Below, piece by piece: positions 15,495 to 24,697 of a DNA stretch of 64,000 bases. The stretch is from contig NZ_CP011770.1 of the NCBI RefSeq assembly GCF_001028705.1, positions 1,801,501 to 1,865,500 of the forward strand, given 5' to 3'. The notes beneath the pieces are model-generated. The model was not told the DNA's origin. It searched no databases and was given only the letters and a program-made list of their open reading frames with translations. The first letter of the stretch is position 1. Each line of letters opens with the position of its first letter. The stretch is from Croceicoccus naphthovorans (GTDB taxonomy: Bacteria > Pseudomonadota > Alphaproteobacteria > Sphingomonadales > Sphingomonadaceae). The position numbers were made by a program, and so were the translations under genes.

Positions 15495-18254
15495 ATGGCG
15501 ACAACGCCCCTTCCCGAACCCGTTCCGCTGCCCGCGCTCCACGCCAGCCATTCCGGCTGCTGGCTGTCCGATGCGGCGGGCAACGTGCGCGGCATGTCGC
15601 GGGGCGAAGCGATCATGGCGGCGGCGGAAACCCCGCTGCTGATGCTGAACGCGCCGCTGGTCGCCAGCCGCCTTGGCTATCCCGAATTGTCGGGGCTGGA
15701 CCTGCTGGAACTGTTCGCGTTCGTCCATCCGGCGCGGTTCATGGTGCCGACGCCAAAGGGGCTGGCAGAGGCGCTTAACCTGCCCCTGCCCGAACACGAA
15801 GGCGAAGTCCCCGGCCTGCTGGCCCGCGCCGCCGCGCGCCTGTTCGAACATTGCGAGGCGGCGGACTGGGCCGAGCGCGAGGGCGCGCATGGCGTGTTGC
15901 AGGCGCTGGCGCGGTTGAAATGGCCGTGGTCGGGCCTGCTCGCCCCGCATGTCGCGCGGCCCGAACGCGCCGAGCGTTGGCTCTTCGCCCGATTGCCAGA
16001 GTGGGAGGAAAAGCCGCCCCGCCCGCAGCCGGCGCATGTCGTGCTGGAACCCGATGCGGTGGGCACGCAGCTCGACGCGCTGACCGGCGCGGATGCCGAA
16101 CGGCGAGAGGGTCAGCACGCCTATGCCCGCGATGCCGCGCATGTCTTCGCCCCGCGCCCCGAAAAAGGCCGCCCCAACGTGGTTCTGGCAGAAGCGGGCA
16201 CCGGCGTCGGCAAGACGCTGGGCTATCTGGCCCCTGCCTCGCTATGGTCCCGCGCTGCGGGCGGCACGGTGTGGGTGTCGACTTATACCAAGGCGCTGCA
16301 ACGCCAGCTTCGCCGCGAGAGCCGCCGTGCATGGGGGCCGGACGACGACCGCGAAACGCCCTCAGTCGTCGTGCGCAAAGGCCGCGAGAATTACCTCTGC
16401 CTGCTGAACCTGGAAGACGCGCTGCAAGGCGGGTTTCAGAACCGTGCCGGAATCTTCGCGCAACTCGTGGCGCGCTGGGCCGCCTATAGCGAGGACGGCG
16501 ACATGGTCGGCGGCGATCTGCCCGGTTGGCTGCCCACGCTGTTCCGCCGCCGCGGTCTTGCCGCGCTGACCGACCGGCGGGGCGAGTGCGTCTATGCCGC
16601 CTGCCCGCATTACCGAAAATGCTTTATCGAACGCGCCGCGCGGCAGTCCGCGCACGCCGACCTCGTCATCGCCAATCACGCGCTGGTCATGGTCCACGCC
16701 GCGCGCGGTGGCGAACGCGAGGGCCAACAACGCCCCAGCCGCGTTATCTTTGACGAAGGGCACCACCTGTTCGACGCCGCCGATTCAACCTTCGCCGTCG
16801 CCCTGTCGGGCAGCGAGGCAATCGAAATGCGCCGCTGGGTCATCGGACCGGAGGGCAAGTCGAAAGGCCGCCGCCGGGGCCTTGCCGCGCGCCTAGCCGA
16901 CGTCGCCAGCTATGACGAAGACGGCGAACGCGCCATCGCCGCCGCGCGCGAAGCGGCCAGCGCCCTGCCCTCTGACGGTTGGCTGGCCCGTATTGCCGAG
17001 AGCCAGCCGTGGGGCCCGTTCGAAAGCCTGTTCGCCGCCGTCCGCCGCCTGACCCACGCGCGCGATGAGGCTGGCAGCGAGGCGGGCTATGGGCTGGAGA
17101 CCGAGGCAGTCGACCTCGACGGAGCGTTCCTCGACGCCGCGACACAGGCCCGCGATGCGCTGGCCAGCCTGCGCCAGCCGCTGATGAAGCTGGCCGCGCG
17201 GCTGGAGGCGATCCTGACCGACCCGCCGGACTGGCTGGACCCGCAAGGGCGTCAGCGGATCGAGGGCGCGCGCCATTCGCTTAGCTGGCGGATCGACACA
17301 TTGACCGCTTGGGAAGCGTTGCTGGCGCGGCTCGGCGGGCCAGCCGATCCCGATTTCGTCGACTGGCTGGCAGTCGACCGAGCCGAAGCGCGCGAATTCG
17401 ATATCGCCATCCACCGCCGCTGGCTCGATCCGATGCGCCCCTTTGCCGCGACCGTCCTCGAACCCGCGCACGGCGTGTTGCAGACCAGCGCCACGCTCTG
17501 CGACCGAACGCCCGACGGGCACGACTGGGACCGCGCCGTGCGGCGATCCGGCGCGGCGGCGCTGGGCCTGAACCCGCGCATGACCGAGGCGGAGAGCCCG
17601 TTCGACTATGCCCGCCAGGCGCAGGTCATCATCGTCACCGACGTGAAAAAGGGCGACATCGCGGGCCTAGCCGCCGCCTATGGCCGGTTGATAGAGGCGA
17701 GCAAGGGCGGCGTGCTGGGCCTGTTCACTGCGATCCGCCGATTGCGCGCCGTGCACGCCCGCATCGCCGACCGGCTGGCCCGCAATGGGCTGCCGCTGTT
17801 CGCGCAGCACGTCGACCCGATCGATACCGGCACGCTGGTCGACATCTTCCGCGACGACCCCCGCGCCAGCCTGCTGGGCACCGATGCCCTGCGTGACGGA
17901 GTCGACGTGCCGGGGGATTCGCTTCGGCTAGTCATCATGGAGCAGGTGCCGTGGCCCAAACCGTCGATCCTGCACCGCGCACGCCGCGCGGCATCGGGCG
18001 GCGGGAGAGAGGAACGGCAGGCCCACGACGATGCCATCGTCCGGGCGCGATTGGCGCAGGCGTTCGGGCGGCTGATCCGGTCACGCGACGATACCGGGGC
18101 TTTTGTCGTGCTCTCTGCCGCCTTCCCGTCGCGGCTGCTTTCAGCGTTCCCGCCGGGCACGCCTGTCACACGCACGACACTCGACGACGCTTTACAAATC
18201 TTGCAGCCGGGTGTTTCCTTGGGCAAAGCGGCTGCAACCGAACAAGAGATTTAA
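15495..18254 (+). CDS. ATP-dependent DNA helicase, DinG/XPD-like with Fe-S cluster
   Basis: A 919-residue superfamily 2 helicase. Walker A (VLAEAGTGVGKTLGYLAPA, about residue 230) is followed by WVSTYTKALQRQ, then the four-cysteine Fe-S region (ENYLCLL, GECVYAACPHYRKC), then HADLVIANHALVMV and the DEGHH Walker B (about residue 420). The C-terminal motor half has LQTSATL, GVLGLFTAIRRL, DALRDGVDVPG, and QAFGRLIRSRDDTGAFVVL. This is the layout of DinG/XPD enzymes that unwind DNA or DNA-RNA hybrids 5' to 3'. The N-terminal about 200 residues are a sphingomonad/alphaproteobacterial-type extension. It ends 14 bp before the phosphatase gene. Confidence 0.92.
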   Translation: MATTPLPEPVPLPALHASHSGCWLSDAAGNVRGMSRGEAIMAAAETPLLMLNAPLVASRLGYPELSGLDLLELFAFVHPARFMVPTPKGLAEALNLPLPEHEGEVPGLLARAAARLFEHCEAADWAEREGAHGVLQALARLKWPWSGLLAPHVARPERAERWLFARLPEWEEKPPRPQPAHVVLEPDAVGTQLDALTGADAERREGQHAYARDAAHVFAPRPEKGRPNVVLAEAGTGVGKTLGYLAPASLWSRAAGGTVWVSTYTKALQRQLRRESRRAWGPDDDRETPSVVVRKGRENYLCLLNLEDALQGGFQNRAGIFAQLVARWAAYSEDGDMVGGDLPGWLPTLFRRRGLAALTDRRGECVYAACPHYRKCFIERAARQSAHADLVIANHALVMVHAARGGEREGQQRPSRVIFDEGHHLFDAADSTFAVALSGSEAIEMRRWVIGPEGKSKGRRRGLAARLADVASYDEDGERAIAAAREAASALPSDGWLARIAESQPWGPFESLFAAVRRLTHARDEAGSEAGYGLETEAVDLDGAFLDAATQARDALASLRQPLMKLAARLEAILTDPPDWLDPQGRQRIEGARHSLSWRIDTLTAWEALLARLGGPADPDFVDWLAVDRAEAREFDIAIHRRWLDPMRPFAATVLEPAHGVLQTSATLCDRTPDGHDWDRAVRRSGAAALGLNPRMTEAESPFDYARQAQVIIVTDVKKGDIAGLAAAYGRLIEASKGGVLGLFTAIRRLRAVHARIADRLARNGLPLFAQHVDPIDTGTLVDIFRDDPRASLLGTDALRDGVDVPGDSLRLVIMEQVPWPKPSILHRARRAASGGGREERQAHDDAIVRARLAQAFGRLIRSRDDTGAFVVLSAAFPSRLLSAFPPGTPVTRTTLDDALQILQPGVSLGKAAATEQEI

Positions 18255-18268
18255 AGGGATAGAGACGT

Positions 18269-18820
18269 TTGAAACGCTTGGGACTCCTGCGTCACGCGAA
18301 GTCGGAAGAAGACCGGCCCACCGGCCATGATTTCGACCGCGGACTAAGCCCCAAGGGCCGCCGCGCGGCAGAGACGATGGGCCGCTATATCGGCAAGAAG
18401 ATCGACGCCTTCGACAAGATTCTGGCCAGCCCCGCGGTGCGCGTGCAGGAAACGCTGAACATCGCGCTGGACGCCATGGGCCGCGCCGCGCCGGTGGACA
18501 GGACCGAGACGCGCAGCCTCTATCTGGCCACCCACGATTCGATTGAGGACGTGCTTGAGAAGATGGGCGGCGATGCGGATTCGATTCTGCTGGTCGCGCA
18601 TAATCCGGGGCTGGAGGACTTCGTGCTGGACCACGTGCCCAATGATGGCAGTTGCGCCCTGCGCGATATCGTGGCGACCAAGTACCCGACCGGGGCCTTC
18701 GCCCTGCTGGAACTGGATATCGACAACTGGGCCGATGTTTCCGATGCCAAGGCGAAACTGATCACGCTGACCCGCCCGCGCGATCTGGACCCGACCTTGG
18801 GGCCGGAGATGGCGAACTAG
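18269..18820 (+). CDS. SixA-like histidine phosphatase
   Basis: A 183-residue protein of the histidine phosphatase superfamily. The catalytic RHA motif is at the very N-terminus (RLGLLRHAKSEEDRP), the second conserved Arg region at LASPAVRVQETLNIAL, and the second catalytic His in LLVAHNPGLEDFV. That layout matches SixA-type phosphohistidine phosphatases, which act on histidine-phosphorylated phosphotransfer proteins in the cytoplasm. It follows the helicase by 14 bp and is probably co-transcribed. It converges with the GNAT gene: their ends overlap by 4 bp (18817-18820). Confidence 0.92.
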   Translation: MKRLGLLRHAKSEEDRPTGHDFDRGLSPKGRRAAETMGRYIGKKIDAFDKILASPAVRVQETLNIALDAMGRAAPVDRTETRSLYLATHDSIEDVLEKMGGDADSILLVAHNPGLEDFVLDHVPNDGSCALRDIVATKYPTGAFALLELDIDNWADVSDAKAKLITLTRPRDLDPTLGPEMAN

Positions 18821-19275
18821 ACGTTGCGCATACCCAGAGAGCGGTAGAACGCGATAGCCTTGTCGTTGTCGCGCAACACCTTCAAGCGGACCTGCTCTCT
18901 ACCAGCCGCTGTGAAGTATTCGAAGACGCGAAGCACCAGGGCGCGGCCCAGCCCTTGCCTTTGATGTTCGGGCGCAACGACAAGATCTTTTATGAACCCG
19001 CTCGACCAGCAATGGACGAAACCGACCAGCCGACCGCCTTCCCGGATCGCGAACATGGCCTTGGGGTCGTACTCCGCATCGCTGCTGAGCGCCGACCACC
19101 ATGCATCGAACGGTCCCACCGATCCGCCACCATCGGCATAGGCGCGGGCCATCAAGACGTGCGCGTTGGCGGCGTCATCTGCGGTAAAAACGGACAATAC
19201 AGTTCCGCTGGACTGGATGGGAAGATCGTCGGCAGGTAACATCCTTCCAAGCACGACAACGCTTGCATCACTCAC
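18817..19275 (-). CDS. GNAT family N-acetyltransferase
   Basis: A 152-residue acetyltransferase. The core shows FIKDLVVAPEHQRQGLGRALVLRVFEYF (about residues 94-122), containing the acetyl-CoA pyrophosphate-binding R/Q-x-x-G-x-G/A loop (QRQGLG), and ends with LRDNDKAIAFYRSLGM, the usual fourth motif. The start is the GTG at 19275, whose GTGA overlaps the stop of the merR-type gene, so the two are coupled; a longer frame upstream is a shadow of that gene. The acceptor substrate cannot be told. Confidence 0.9.
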   Translation of the reverse strand: MSDASVVVLGRMLPADDLPIQSSGTVLSVFTADDAANAHVLMARAYADGGGSVGPFDAWWSALSSDAEYDPKAMFAIREGGRLVGFVHCWSSGFIKDLVVAPEHQRQGLGRALVLRVFEYFTAAGREQVRLKVLRDNDKAIAFYRSLGMRNV

Positions 19276-19730
19276 TCGATCAACGCACTCGCCAGCTTTT
19301 CGCGCAATGCCCGCAGGCGCGCGTGGAGCAGTACGTCCTTCCGCTCCGGCTTGGGTGGTTCGCGCGATCCGTCGACGCCGCTGGCCTTTAGCGTTTCCAT
19401 CGCGCCGCGCAGGCGCGCCACCATTTCGGGCGACGGCCCCGGCGGCGGAGCAGGTTCGGCTGGCTTGGCCGCGCCATCCTCGATCGCCTTTATCGCGCCG
19501 CGAATGGTGTAGCCTTCCTCGTTCAAAAGCCGGTCTATCGTCTGCAACAGGTCGATATCCCCGGGCCGGTAATAGCGCCGCCCGCCGCTGCGCTTTACCG
19601 GGCGCAGCATCGGAAACTGCTCTTCCCAATAGCGCAGGACGTGCGGTTTTATGTCGAGCGCGGACGAGACCTCTCCGATCGTGCGGAAGGCCTGCGGATC
19701 CTTGCCGTCCTCGAAAAGCGTGTCCTGCAT
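19272..19730 (-). CDS. MerR family transcriptional regulator
   Basis: A 152-residue regulator with the MerR winged-helix DNA-binding domain at residues 15-85 (FRTIGEVSSALDIKPHVLRYWEEQFPML through GGRRYYRPGDIDLLQTIDRLL). It is followed by a Pro/Ala-rich linker and a C-terminal helix (LLHARLRALREKLASAL) instead of a metal- or drug-binding domain. It is the conserved neighbour of ihfA in sphingomonads and related alphaproteobacteria, which places it in the rpmF-plsX-fabH-ihfA-merR block. Targets are not known. Confidence 0.92.
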   Translation of the reverse strand: MQDTLFEDGKDPQAFRTIGEVSSALDIKPHVLRYWEEQFPMLRPVKRSGGRRYYRPGDIDLLQTIDRLLNEEGYTIRGAIKAIEDGAAKPAEPAPPPGPSPEMVARLRGAMETLKASGVDGSREPPKPERKDVLLHARLRALREKLASALIE

Positions 19731-19759
19731 AACGGTTAAGTGCGGCTTGCGACGGCCCG

Positions 19760-20056
19760 TTACAGGCCGCTCACCCGCTCCTTCATCATCTGGCTGGCGC
19801 GGAAGGTCATCACCCGGCGCGGCGTGATCGGCACCTCGACCCCGGTCTTGGGATTGCGACCGATCCGTTCGCCCTTGTCGCGCAGAAGGAACGTGCCAAA
19901 TCCCGAAATTTTCACGTTCTCACCCTTGCCCATCGCATCGCACATCAGGCGCAGAATCGATTCGACCATGGTCAACGAATCGGCGCGGCTGAGACCGACC
20001 TTGTGATGAACGATATCGGCCAGATCGGCCCGCGTCAGTGTTCCGACAGAACGCAT
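19760..20056 (-). CDS. ihfA: Integration host factor subunit alpha
   Basis: A 98-residue HU/IHF-family protein that bends DNA and supports replication, recombination and transcription. The start is the ATG at 20056 ([20 protein letters not shown]). The beta-arm core [24 protein letters not shown] (about residues 49-72) contains the GRNPKTG signature, and [14 protein letters not shown] follows as in IhfA. Length fits the family exactly. The position between fabH and a merR-type gene is the usual alphaproteobacterial context. Confidence 0.97.
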   Translation of the reverse strand: MRSVGTLTRADLADIVHHKVGLSRADSLTMVESILRLMCDAMGKGENVKISGFGTFLLRDKGERIGRNPKTGVEVPITPRRVMTFRASQMMKERVSGL

Positions 20057-20210
20057 CGATAAATTCCCCGTCTTGCCCCCGTTTGCTGCGACCGCTTGGG
20101 AACTCTTATTCCACAGCATCGCCGAACCGCCAAATCGAAATGGCGAAATTTTGATGCATTCTAAGGGTTTCGTGCCGATTTCGGGCAAATTGGGTGAATA
20201 TTGCGACAGG

Positions 20211-21191
20211 TCACACGCGCAAAAGGCTGGCACCCCAGGTGAATCCGCCGCCCATCGCCTCCAGCATGACCAGATCGCCGGGCTGGATTCGCCCGTCCTT
20301 TACCGCGACGTCATAGGCCAGCGGCACCGACGCGGCAGAGGTGTTGGCATGCTGGTCAACGGTCTTCACCATGCGCTCTGCCGGCAGGCCCAGTTTCTTG
20401 GCCGTGGCATCGAGAATGCGGGCATTCGCCTGATGCGGCACGACCCAATCGATGTCCGACGCGGCATGACCGGTTTCGGCCAGCACTTCGGTCAGCACAT
20501 TAGCAAGATTGACGACGGCGTGGCGGAAAACCTCGCGCCCGGCCATCCGCAACTTGCCCACGGTCTGCGTCGTCGACGGCCCACCATCGACATAGAGCAA
20601 GCCGTTATGCTCACCATCGGTGTGGAGCTTGGTCGCGATCAGGCCGGGGGCCGTCGCGGCCTCATCCTCGGCATATTCGCGCAGTTCCAGCACCATCGCG
20701 CCCGCGCCGTCGCCGAACAGCACGCAGGTTCCGCGATCTTCCCAGTCGAGAATACGGCTGAAGGTTTCCGCCCCGATCACCAGCGCGCGTTTGCCCATGC
20801 CCCGGTGCAGCAACGAATCGGCGGTGCCCAGCGCATAAAGAAAGCCCGAACAGACCGCCGCCACGTCGAACGCGAAGGCGGACTTGCAGCCCAGTGCCTG
20901 TTGCACGCTGCTGGCGGTGGAGGGGAAGGTCTGGTCCGGCGTGGCCGTGGCCAACACGATCACATCGATCTGATCCGGCGTCAGGCCAGCCGCTTCGATC
21001 GCCTTGCGTCCTGCTTCGGTCGCCAGCGTGCCGGTCGTCTCACCCTCGCCCGCGATATAGCGGTTCTTGATGCCGGTCCGTTCGACGATCCATTCGTCGC
21101 TTGTATCGATCTGCTTCGCCAGTTCCGCGTTCGAAACCGCCTTGGCCGGCAGGGCCGATCCGCTGCCGATGACTGCTGCGCGCTTGATCAT
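20211..21191 (-). CDS. fabH: 3-oxoacyl-ACP synthase III (FabH)
   Basis: FabH starts fatty acid synthesis by condensing acetyl-CoA with malonyl-ACP. The catalytic triad is present: Cys in [14 protein letters not shown], His in VPHQANARI and Asn in [15 protein letters not shown]. The N-terminal [17 protein letters not shown] and [11 protein letters not shown] segments are also typical. About 326 residues. The ATG at 21191 is taken as start; a GTG at 21197 overlapping the plsX stop is equally possible. It lies directly behind plsX with overlapping ends, so the pair is translationally coupled. Confidence 0.97.
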   Translation of the reverse strand: MIKRAAVIGSGSALPAKAVSNAELAKQIDTSDEWIVERTGIKNRYIAGEGETTGTLATEAGRKAIEAAGLTPDQIDVIVLATATPDQTFPSTASSVQQALGCKSAFAFDVAAVCSGFLYALGTADSLLHRGMGKRALVIGAETFSRILDWEDRGTCVLFGDGAGAMVLELREYAEDEAATAPGLIATKLHTDGEHNGLLYVDGGPSTTQTVGKLRMAGREVFRHAVVNLANVLTEVLAETGHAASDIDWVVPHQANARILDATAKKLGLPAERMVKTVDQHANTSAASVPLAYDVAVKDGRIQPGDLVMLEAMGGGFTWGASLLRV

Positions 21192-21193
21192 GC

Positions 21194-22246
21194 TCACGCC
21201 GCCTGTCCCGATGCGCCGGGGCCTTCGCCAGTGCCGCGTGCAAGGTCGGCGGTGATACGGTCGGTCAGGTCTTCCTCCAGCATCCGCGCGGTAACCGCAA
21301 CGGCATTGGCCACGCCCTTGGCATTGGCGCTGCCGTGGCTTTTCACGACGACGCCGTTCAGGCCCAGAAAGACCGCGCCGTTATGGTTGTTGGGGTCGAG
21401 GTGGTGCTTCAACAATTCGGTTGCCGGACGGCTGACCAGAAAGCCCACCTTCGATCGGATCGAGGACTGGAACGCGCTTTTCAGCAAATCCGTCACGAAT
21501 CGCGCCGCGCCTTCCACGGCCTTCAGCGCGATGTTGCCCGAGAACCCGTCGGTCACGACAACGTCGACCGCGCCGCGATTGATCTTGTCCGCCTCGATAA
21601 AGCCGCCGAAAGAGAACGCCAGCTTGCGATCGGCCTGCCGCAGCTGTTCCGATGCCTCGCGCAGGGCCTCTGTACCCTTGATCTCTTCGGTACCGATATT
21701 GAGCAGCGCGACGCGCGGTGCGGCAAGCCCGGTGGCGATACGCGAATAGGCCGCGCCCATGATCGCGAACTGCACCAGGTTGCGCGCATCGCAATCGGTG
21801 TTCGCGCCAAGATCGAGCATGACCATGTCGGTTTCGCCCAGCGTGGGCATCAGCGCGGCCAGCGCGGGCCGGTCGATCCCCGGCATCGTGCGCAGCGACA
21901 GCTTGGCCATCGCCATCAGAGCGCCGGTGTTGCCGCCCGAAACGGCGGCCCCGGCCTCACCCTTTTTCACCGCGTCTATCGCAAGGCCCATGCTGGTCTT
22001 GCGCGCGCGGCGCAGGGCCTGCGTCGGCTTTTCATCACCCGAAACGGTTTCGGGCGCGTGTAGAATCTCCGACGCGCCGCGCATGTTGGGATGATTGTCG
22101 AGCGCCTGCTTGATCTGCTCTTCATCGCCGACCAGCAGGAACTTGAAACGATCGTGACGACGCCGTGCCAGCGCCGCCCCCTCGATCATGACGCGCACGC
22201 CATGGTCGCCGCCCATCGCGTCGATGGCGATACGCGGCAAGCTCAT
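21194..22246 (-). CDS. plsX: Phosphate acyltransferase PlsX
   Basis: PlsX turns acyl-ACP into acyl-phosphate for phospholipid synthesis, acting peripherally at the membrane. The 350-residue protein begins [13 protein letters not shown], the family signature, and continues with [35 protein letters not shown] and [20 protein letters not shown], all conserved in PlsX. It follows rpmF by about 30 bp and overlaps fabH, forming the classic rpmF-plsX-fabH arrangement for coordinated lipid synthesis. Confidence 0.97.
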   Translation of the reverse strand: MSLPRIAIDAMGGDHGVRVMIEGAALARRRHDRFKFLLVGDEEQIKQALDNHPNMRGASEILHAPETVSGDEKPTQALRRARKTSMGLAIDAVKKGEAGAAVSGGNTGALMAMAKLSLRTMPGIDRPALAALMPTLGETDMVMLDLGANTDCDARNLVQFAIMGAAYSRIATGLAAPRVALLNIGTEEIKGTEALREASEQLRQADRKLAFSFGGFIEADKINRGAVDVVVTDGFSGNIALKAVEGAARFVTDLLKSAFQSSIRSKVGFLVSRPATELLKHHLDPNNHNGAVFLGLNGVVVKSHGSANAKGVANAVAVTARMLEEDLTDRITADLARGTGEGPGASGQAA

Positions 22247-22276
22247 GACAGGCGTCCTCTTAGGGTCAGCGGGCTA

Positions 22277-22456
22277 TCAGAGCCCGACGGAAACGATCTC
22301 GCGCCCGTTGTAATGGCCGCAGGCGTCGCAAAGGTTGTGCGGGCGCTTCAGCTCTCCGCAATTCGGGCATTCGTGGAACGCCTCTACCTTCAGCGCGTCG
22401 TGTGCGCGGCGGTTGCCGCGACGATGCGGCGATACTTTTCTCTTCGGAACAGCCAT
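22277..22456 (-). CDS. rpmF: 50S ribosomal protein L32
   Basis: A 59-residue ribosomal protein beginning [20 protein letters not shown]. The zinc ribbon is complete with four cysteines: ECPNCGE and [12 protein letters not shown]. Read on the minus strand from ATG 22456, it heads the rpmF-plsX-fabH-ihfA-merR block. The upstream 190 bp to the hydrolase gene (22650) are non-coding and should carry the promoter. Confidence 0.96.
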   Translation of the reverse strand: MAVPKRKVSPHRRGNRRAHDALKVEAFHECPNCGELKRPHNLCDACGHYNGREIVSVGL

Positions 22457-22649
22457 TTCGGCACCTGCTCAATAATAACCGACGATGTTTGCGTGCCGCC
22501 CTAGTCCAGCCTCCGGCCCGGCACAACCCCGCAAAGGGACTGCACCGCGTGTCCGATCACAGGATGCGGCGAAGGCGCGCCCTATACCCGGTTTTCGCGA
22601 CAACGCAAGGGTTAGGGCAATGGTCCGGCCGGGGAGAACCTACAGCTTC

Positions 22650-23321
22650 CTACTGCTTCAGGGCCATATCCGCGACAAAGGGGTTGGTCTGCCGCTCTGC
22701 CCCGAACGTGCTGATCGGCCCGTGGCCCGGAATAAAGGTCACGTCGTCGCCCAGCGGCCAGAGGCGCTGCGTGATCGAATCGATCAGGTCCTGATGGTTG
22801 CTCATGGGAAAATCGGTGCGGCCGATCGAACCCTTGAACAGGACGTCGCCCACCACCGCGAACTGCGACGGCGCGTGATAGAACACGACATGACCCGGCG
22901 TGTGGCCGGGGCAATGCACGACATCCAGCGTGAGGTCCCCGACGGTGACGGTATCGCCATGCTTCAGCCAGCGGTCCGGCTCGAACGTATGCGCCTCCAT
23001 CCCCCAGCGTCCGCCATCGTCATCCAGCCGCGCGATCCAGAAGCGGTCAGCCTCTTCCGGCCCCTCGATCGGCACGCCCATTTCCTTGGCAAAGACGCCC
23101 GCGTTGCCGCAGTGGTCAAGATGGCCGTGGGTGACAAGCACCTTTTCCAGCGCGATCCCCGCCTTGGCCACGGCATCCTTGATGCGCGGCAGGTCGCCGC
23201 CCGGATCGATCACTGCGCCCTTCATCGTCTTGGTGCACCAGATCAAAGAGCAGTTCTGCTGAAGCGGCGTGACGGGCACGATGGCGGCGCGCATCGGGGG
23301 TTCTGTAGTGGGATTGGTCAT
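22650..23321 (-). CDS. MBL-fold metallohydrolase, glyoxalase II-like
   Basis: A hydrolase of about 223 residues with the metallo-beta-lactamase fold. The zinc-binding motif THGHLDHCG (HxHxDH) is followed by CPGHTPGHV (third His), VVGDVLFKGSIGRTD (bridging Asp) and FIPGHGP (last His), the order seen in glyoxalase II and YcbL-like enzymes. The segment QQNCSLIWCTKTMKGAVIDPGG is also typical. The substrate is likely a thioester such as a glutathione conjugate, by family analogy. The start is uncertain: ATG 23321 is taken, 23294 and 23357 are alternatives, and none has a strong ribosome binding site. Confidence 0.92.
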   Translation of the reverse strand: MTNPTTEPPMRAAIVPVTPLQQNCSLIWCTKTMKGAVIDPGGDLPRIKDAVAKAGIALEKVLVTHGHLDHCGNAGVFAKEMGVPIEGPEEADRFWIARLDDDGGRWGMEAHTFEPDRWLKHGDTVTVGDLTLDVVHCPGHTPGHVVFYHAPSQFAVVGDVLFKGSIGRTDFPMSNHQDLIDSITQRLWPLGDDVTFIPGHGPISTFGAERQTNPFVADMALKQ

Positions 23322-23417
23322 GCCGCAGGATGTGGCGGGGGCGGCGGGGGAATGCAAGCGGGGGGCGAGCTGAGGAGGGTTTACGAGGCCTTAGCAAATC
23401 GCACCTATGGGAGCGTT

Positions 23418-23684
23418 ATGCTTGCTTGGATCCTGCCTGTGTTGGCGCTCCTAAATCTCTGGACGTTTCTGCAGTTTCGCAGGGATAAGCTTTTCGCCAT
23501 CGATGGCGCTCGCCGTATTCCCGAGGCAGACCTGTTGATGCTTGCCCTTCTTGGCGGAACAGCCGGTGCCTTTGCCGGTCGCAAGGTCTTTCGCCACAAG
23601 ACGCGCAAAGAACCGTTTTCAACCTATCTGCAAATCATTGCGACGCTGCAAATCGGCGCGATCATCGGTTTCTTCGTTATCTGA
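23418..23684 (+). CDS. DUF1294 small membrane protein
   Basis: An 88-residue inner-membrane protein with three hydrophobic stretches: the N-terminal LAWILPVLALLNLWTFLQF, the central LLMLALLGGTAGAFAG and the C-terminal ATLQIGAIIGFFV. Between them are the family hallmarks DKLFAIDGARRIPE, the GG-GA-G turn and FRHKTRKEPFS. The start is the ATG at 23418; the open frame further upstream is antisense to the hydrolase gene. DUF1294 proteins have no established function. It stands alone and converges with the S24 repressor gene (stop at 23688). Confidence 0.9.
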   Translation: MLAWILPVLALLNLWTFLQFRRDKLFAIDGARRIPEADLLMLALLGGTAGAFAGRKVFRHKTRKEPFSTYLQIIATLQIGAIIGFFVI

Positions 23685-23687
23685 CGG

Positions 23688-24362
23688 CTAAATCCGCCCA
23701 CCCTTCCAGACAACGCGCCCCAGCACCTCCACCTCGTCCAGAGAGACATCCGCGTCGGACGGATAGGCCTTGTTGTCCGAAATCACCGAGACCCGTCCCT
23801 CGCGCTCGAACAGCAGGCGTTTGACCAGCAGCGTCCCGTCCCGGCGGATCACGTGAATGCCGTCGCGCAAGCGTCCGCCCGGCTGGGCATCGGCGCGAGC
23901 GACGAGGATTTCGTCACCATCGGACAGCGTCGGGTCCATCGAATCGCCCGCGACCGACAGCGCGGTCAGCGCATTCGGGGTCAGTCCCATTTCGCGCAAC
24001 CAGCCTTCCGAAAATCCCAGATGGCCCACCGGACGGTCATCATCCGCCAGCGCGCCCGGCCCCGCCGAAGCCCCCAGTGCAAGGCGCGGGATGCCGATCC
24101 AGTTACCCCGGCGCTGCCCCCCTGAAACCCGCGCGTAGGATTTTTCCGAATCGTCCGGCGCGCCCAGCTCCGATTCGTCCACGCCAAAGAACCGGGCCAG
24201 CGTGCGCCGGTCGTTCTCCTCCAGCTTTCGCGGGCTACCTTTACGGATAAATTGTTGAAGGTAAGTCGGATTTCGTCCGATCAGCTTCGACAGCGCAGAA
24301 AGCGAGGCATTCCGCCCCTCTGCCAGTTCGACGAGTTTGATGCGTGCAGGATCGTTAACCAT
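23688..24362 (-). CDS. XRE/S24-type transcriptional repressor
   Basis: A 224-residue LexA/phage-repressor-like protein. The N-terminal part (about residues 10-65) is a helix-turn-helix (RNASLSALSKLIGRNPTYLQQFIRKG), then a linker, then a C-terminal S24 peptidase domain with Ser in VAGDSMDPTLSDGDEI and Lys in GTLLVKRLLFE, the catalytic dyad used for self-cleavage. The start at 24362 has AGGAAG 6-7 nt upstream; the in-frame ATG at 24398 lies inside the operator repeats and is less likely. It is divergent from a small gene across repeated TCCTA/TAGGA sites, which points to autoregulation. It may be a resident stress regulator rather than a phage relic. Confidence 0.9.
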   Translation of the reverse strand: MVNDPARIKLVELAEGRNASLSALSKLIGRNPTYLQQFIRKGSPRKLEENDRRTLARFFGVDESELGAPDDSEKSYARVSGGQRRGNWIGIPRLALGASAGPGALADDDRPVGHLGFSEGWLREMGLTPNALTALSVAGDSMDPTLSDGDEILVARADAQPGGRLRDGIHVIRRDGTLLVKRLLFEREGRVSVISDNKAYPSDADVSLDEVEVLGRVVWKGGRI

Positions 24363-24369
24363 AGGCCGC

Positions 24370-24433
24370 TTCCTAGACGATGTATTTTTCCTAGACAAGT
24401 AGGATTTCGAGCGTCACCACAGGATTATTCCTA
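24370..24433. promoter_or_regulatory. Operator-like repeats between the S24 repressor and its divergent neighbour
   Basis: TTCCTAGAC occurs at 24370-24378 and again at 24388-24396. The second copy forms TCCTA-N6-TAGGA (24389-24404), and AGGATTATTCCT (24421-24432) is another inverted pair, followed by a third TCCTA (24429-24433). Spaced half-sites of this kind fit binding of the adjacent repressor dimer. Confidence 0.65.
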
Positions 24434-24484
24434 CAGCGAATCGCCGCAGTCCCGCTGGCGATGGATGAGAACAGGGAGGTCGCC

Positions 24485-24697
24485 TTGCTGCTTAGGGAAA
24501 TCGAGAAATTCCTTGCCCGTACCGGAATGCCCGCCACCAAGTTCGGTCGCCTTGCCGTCAGCGATCCGCGCCTTGTGCTCGACATGCGCAACGGCCGCGA
24601 ACCCCGTCGTCGCATGATTTTACGGGTGGAACATTTCATGAACAAATACACCGAAACCCTTACCAAACGCCCCCAGGAGTCGCTCGATGTTCGCTGA
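24485..24697 (+). CDS. Small helical protein divergent from the S24 repressor
   Basis: A 70-residue basic protein. The TTG at 24485 is favoured because AGGGAGG lies 5 nt before it; the ATG at 24461 has no such site. The sequence REIEKFLARTGMPATKFGRLAVSDPRLVLDMRNGREPRRRMI reads like a compact helix-turn-helix related to the XRE fold: helices, the turn GMPATKFGRLAV and a recognition-like helix. I recall close relatives in sphingomonads without known function. It shares an operator region with the repressor and overlaps the next gene by 11 bp. A co-repressor or antirepressor role is a guess. Confidence 0.8.
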   Translation: MLLREIEKFLARTGMPATKFGRLAVSDPRLVLDMRNGREPRRRMILRVEHFMNKYTETLTKRPQESLDVR

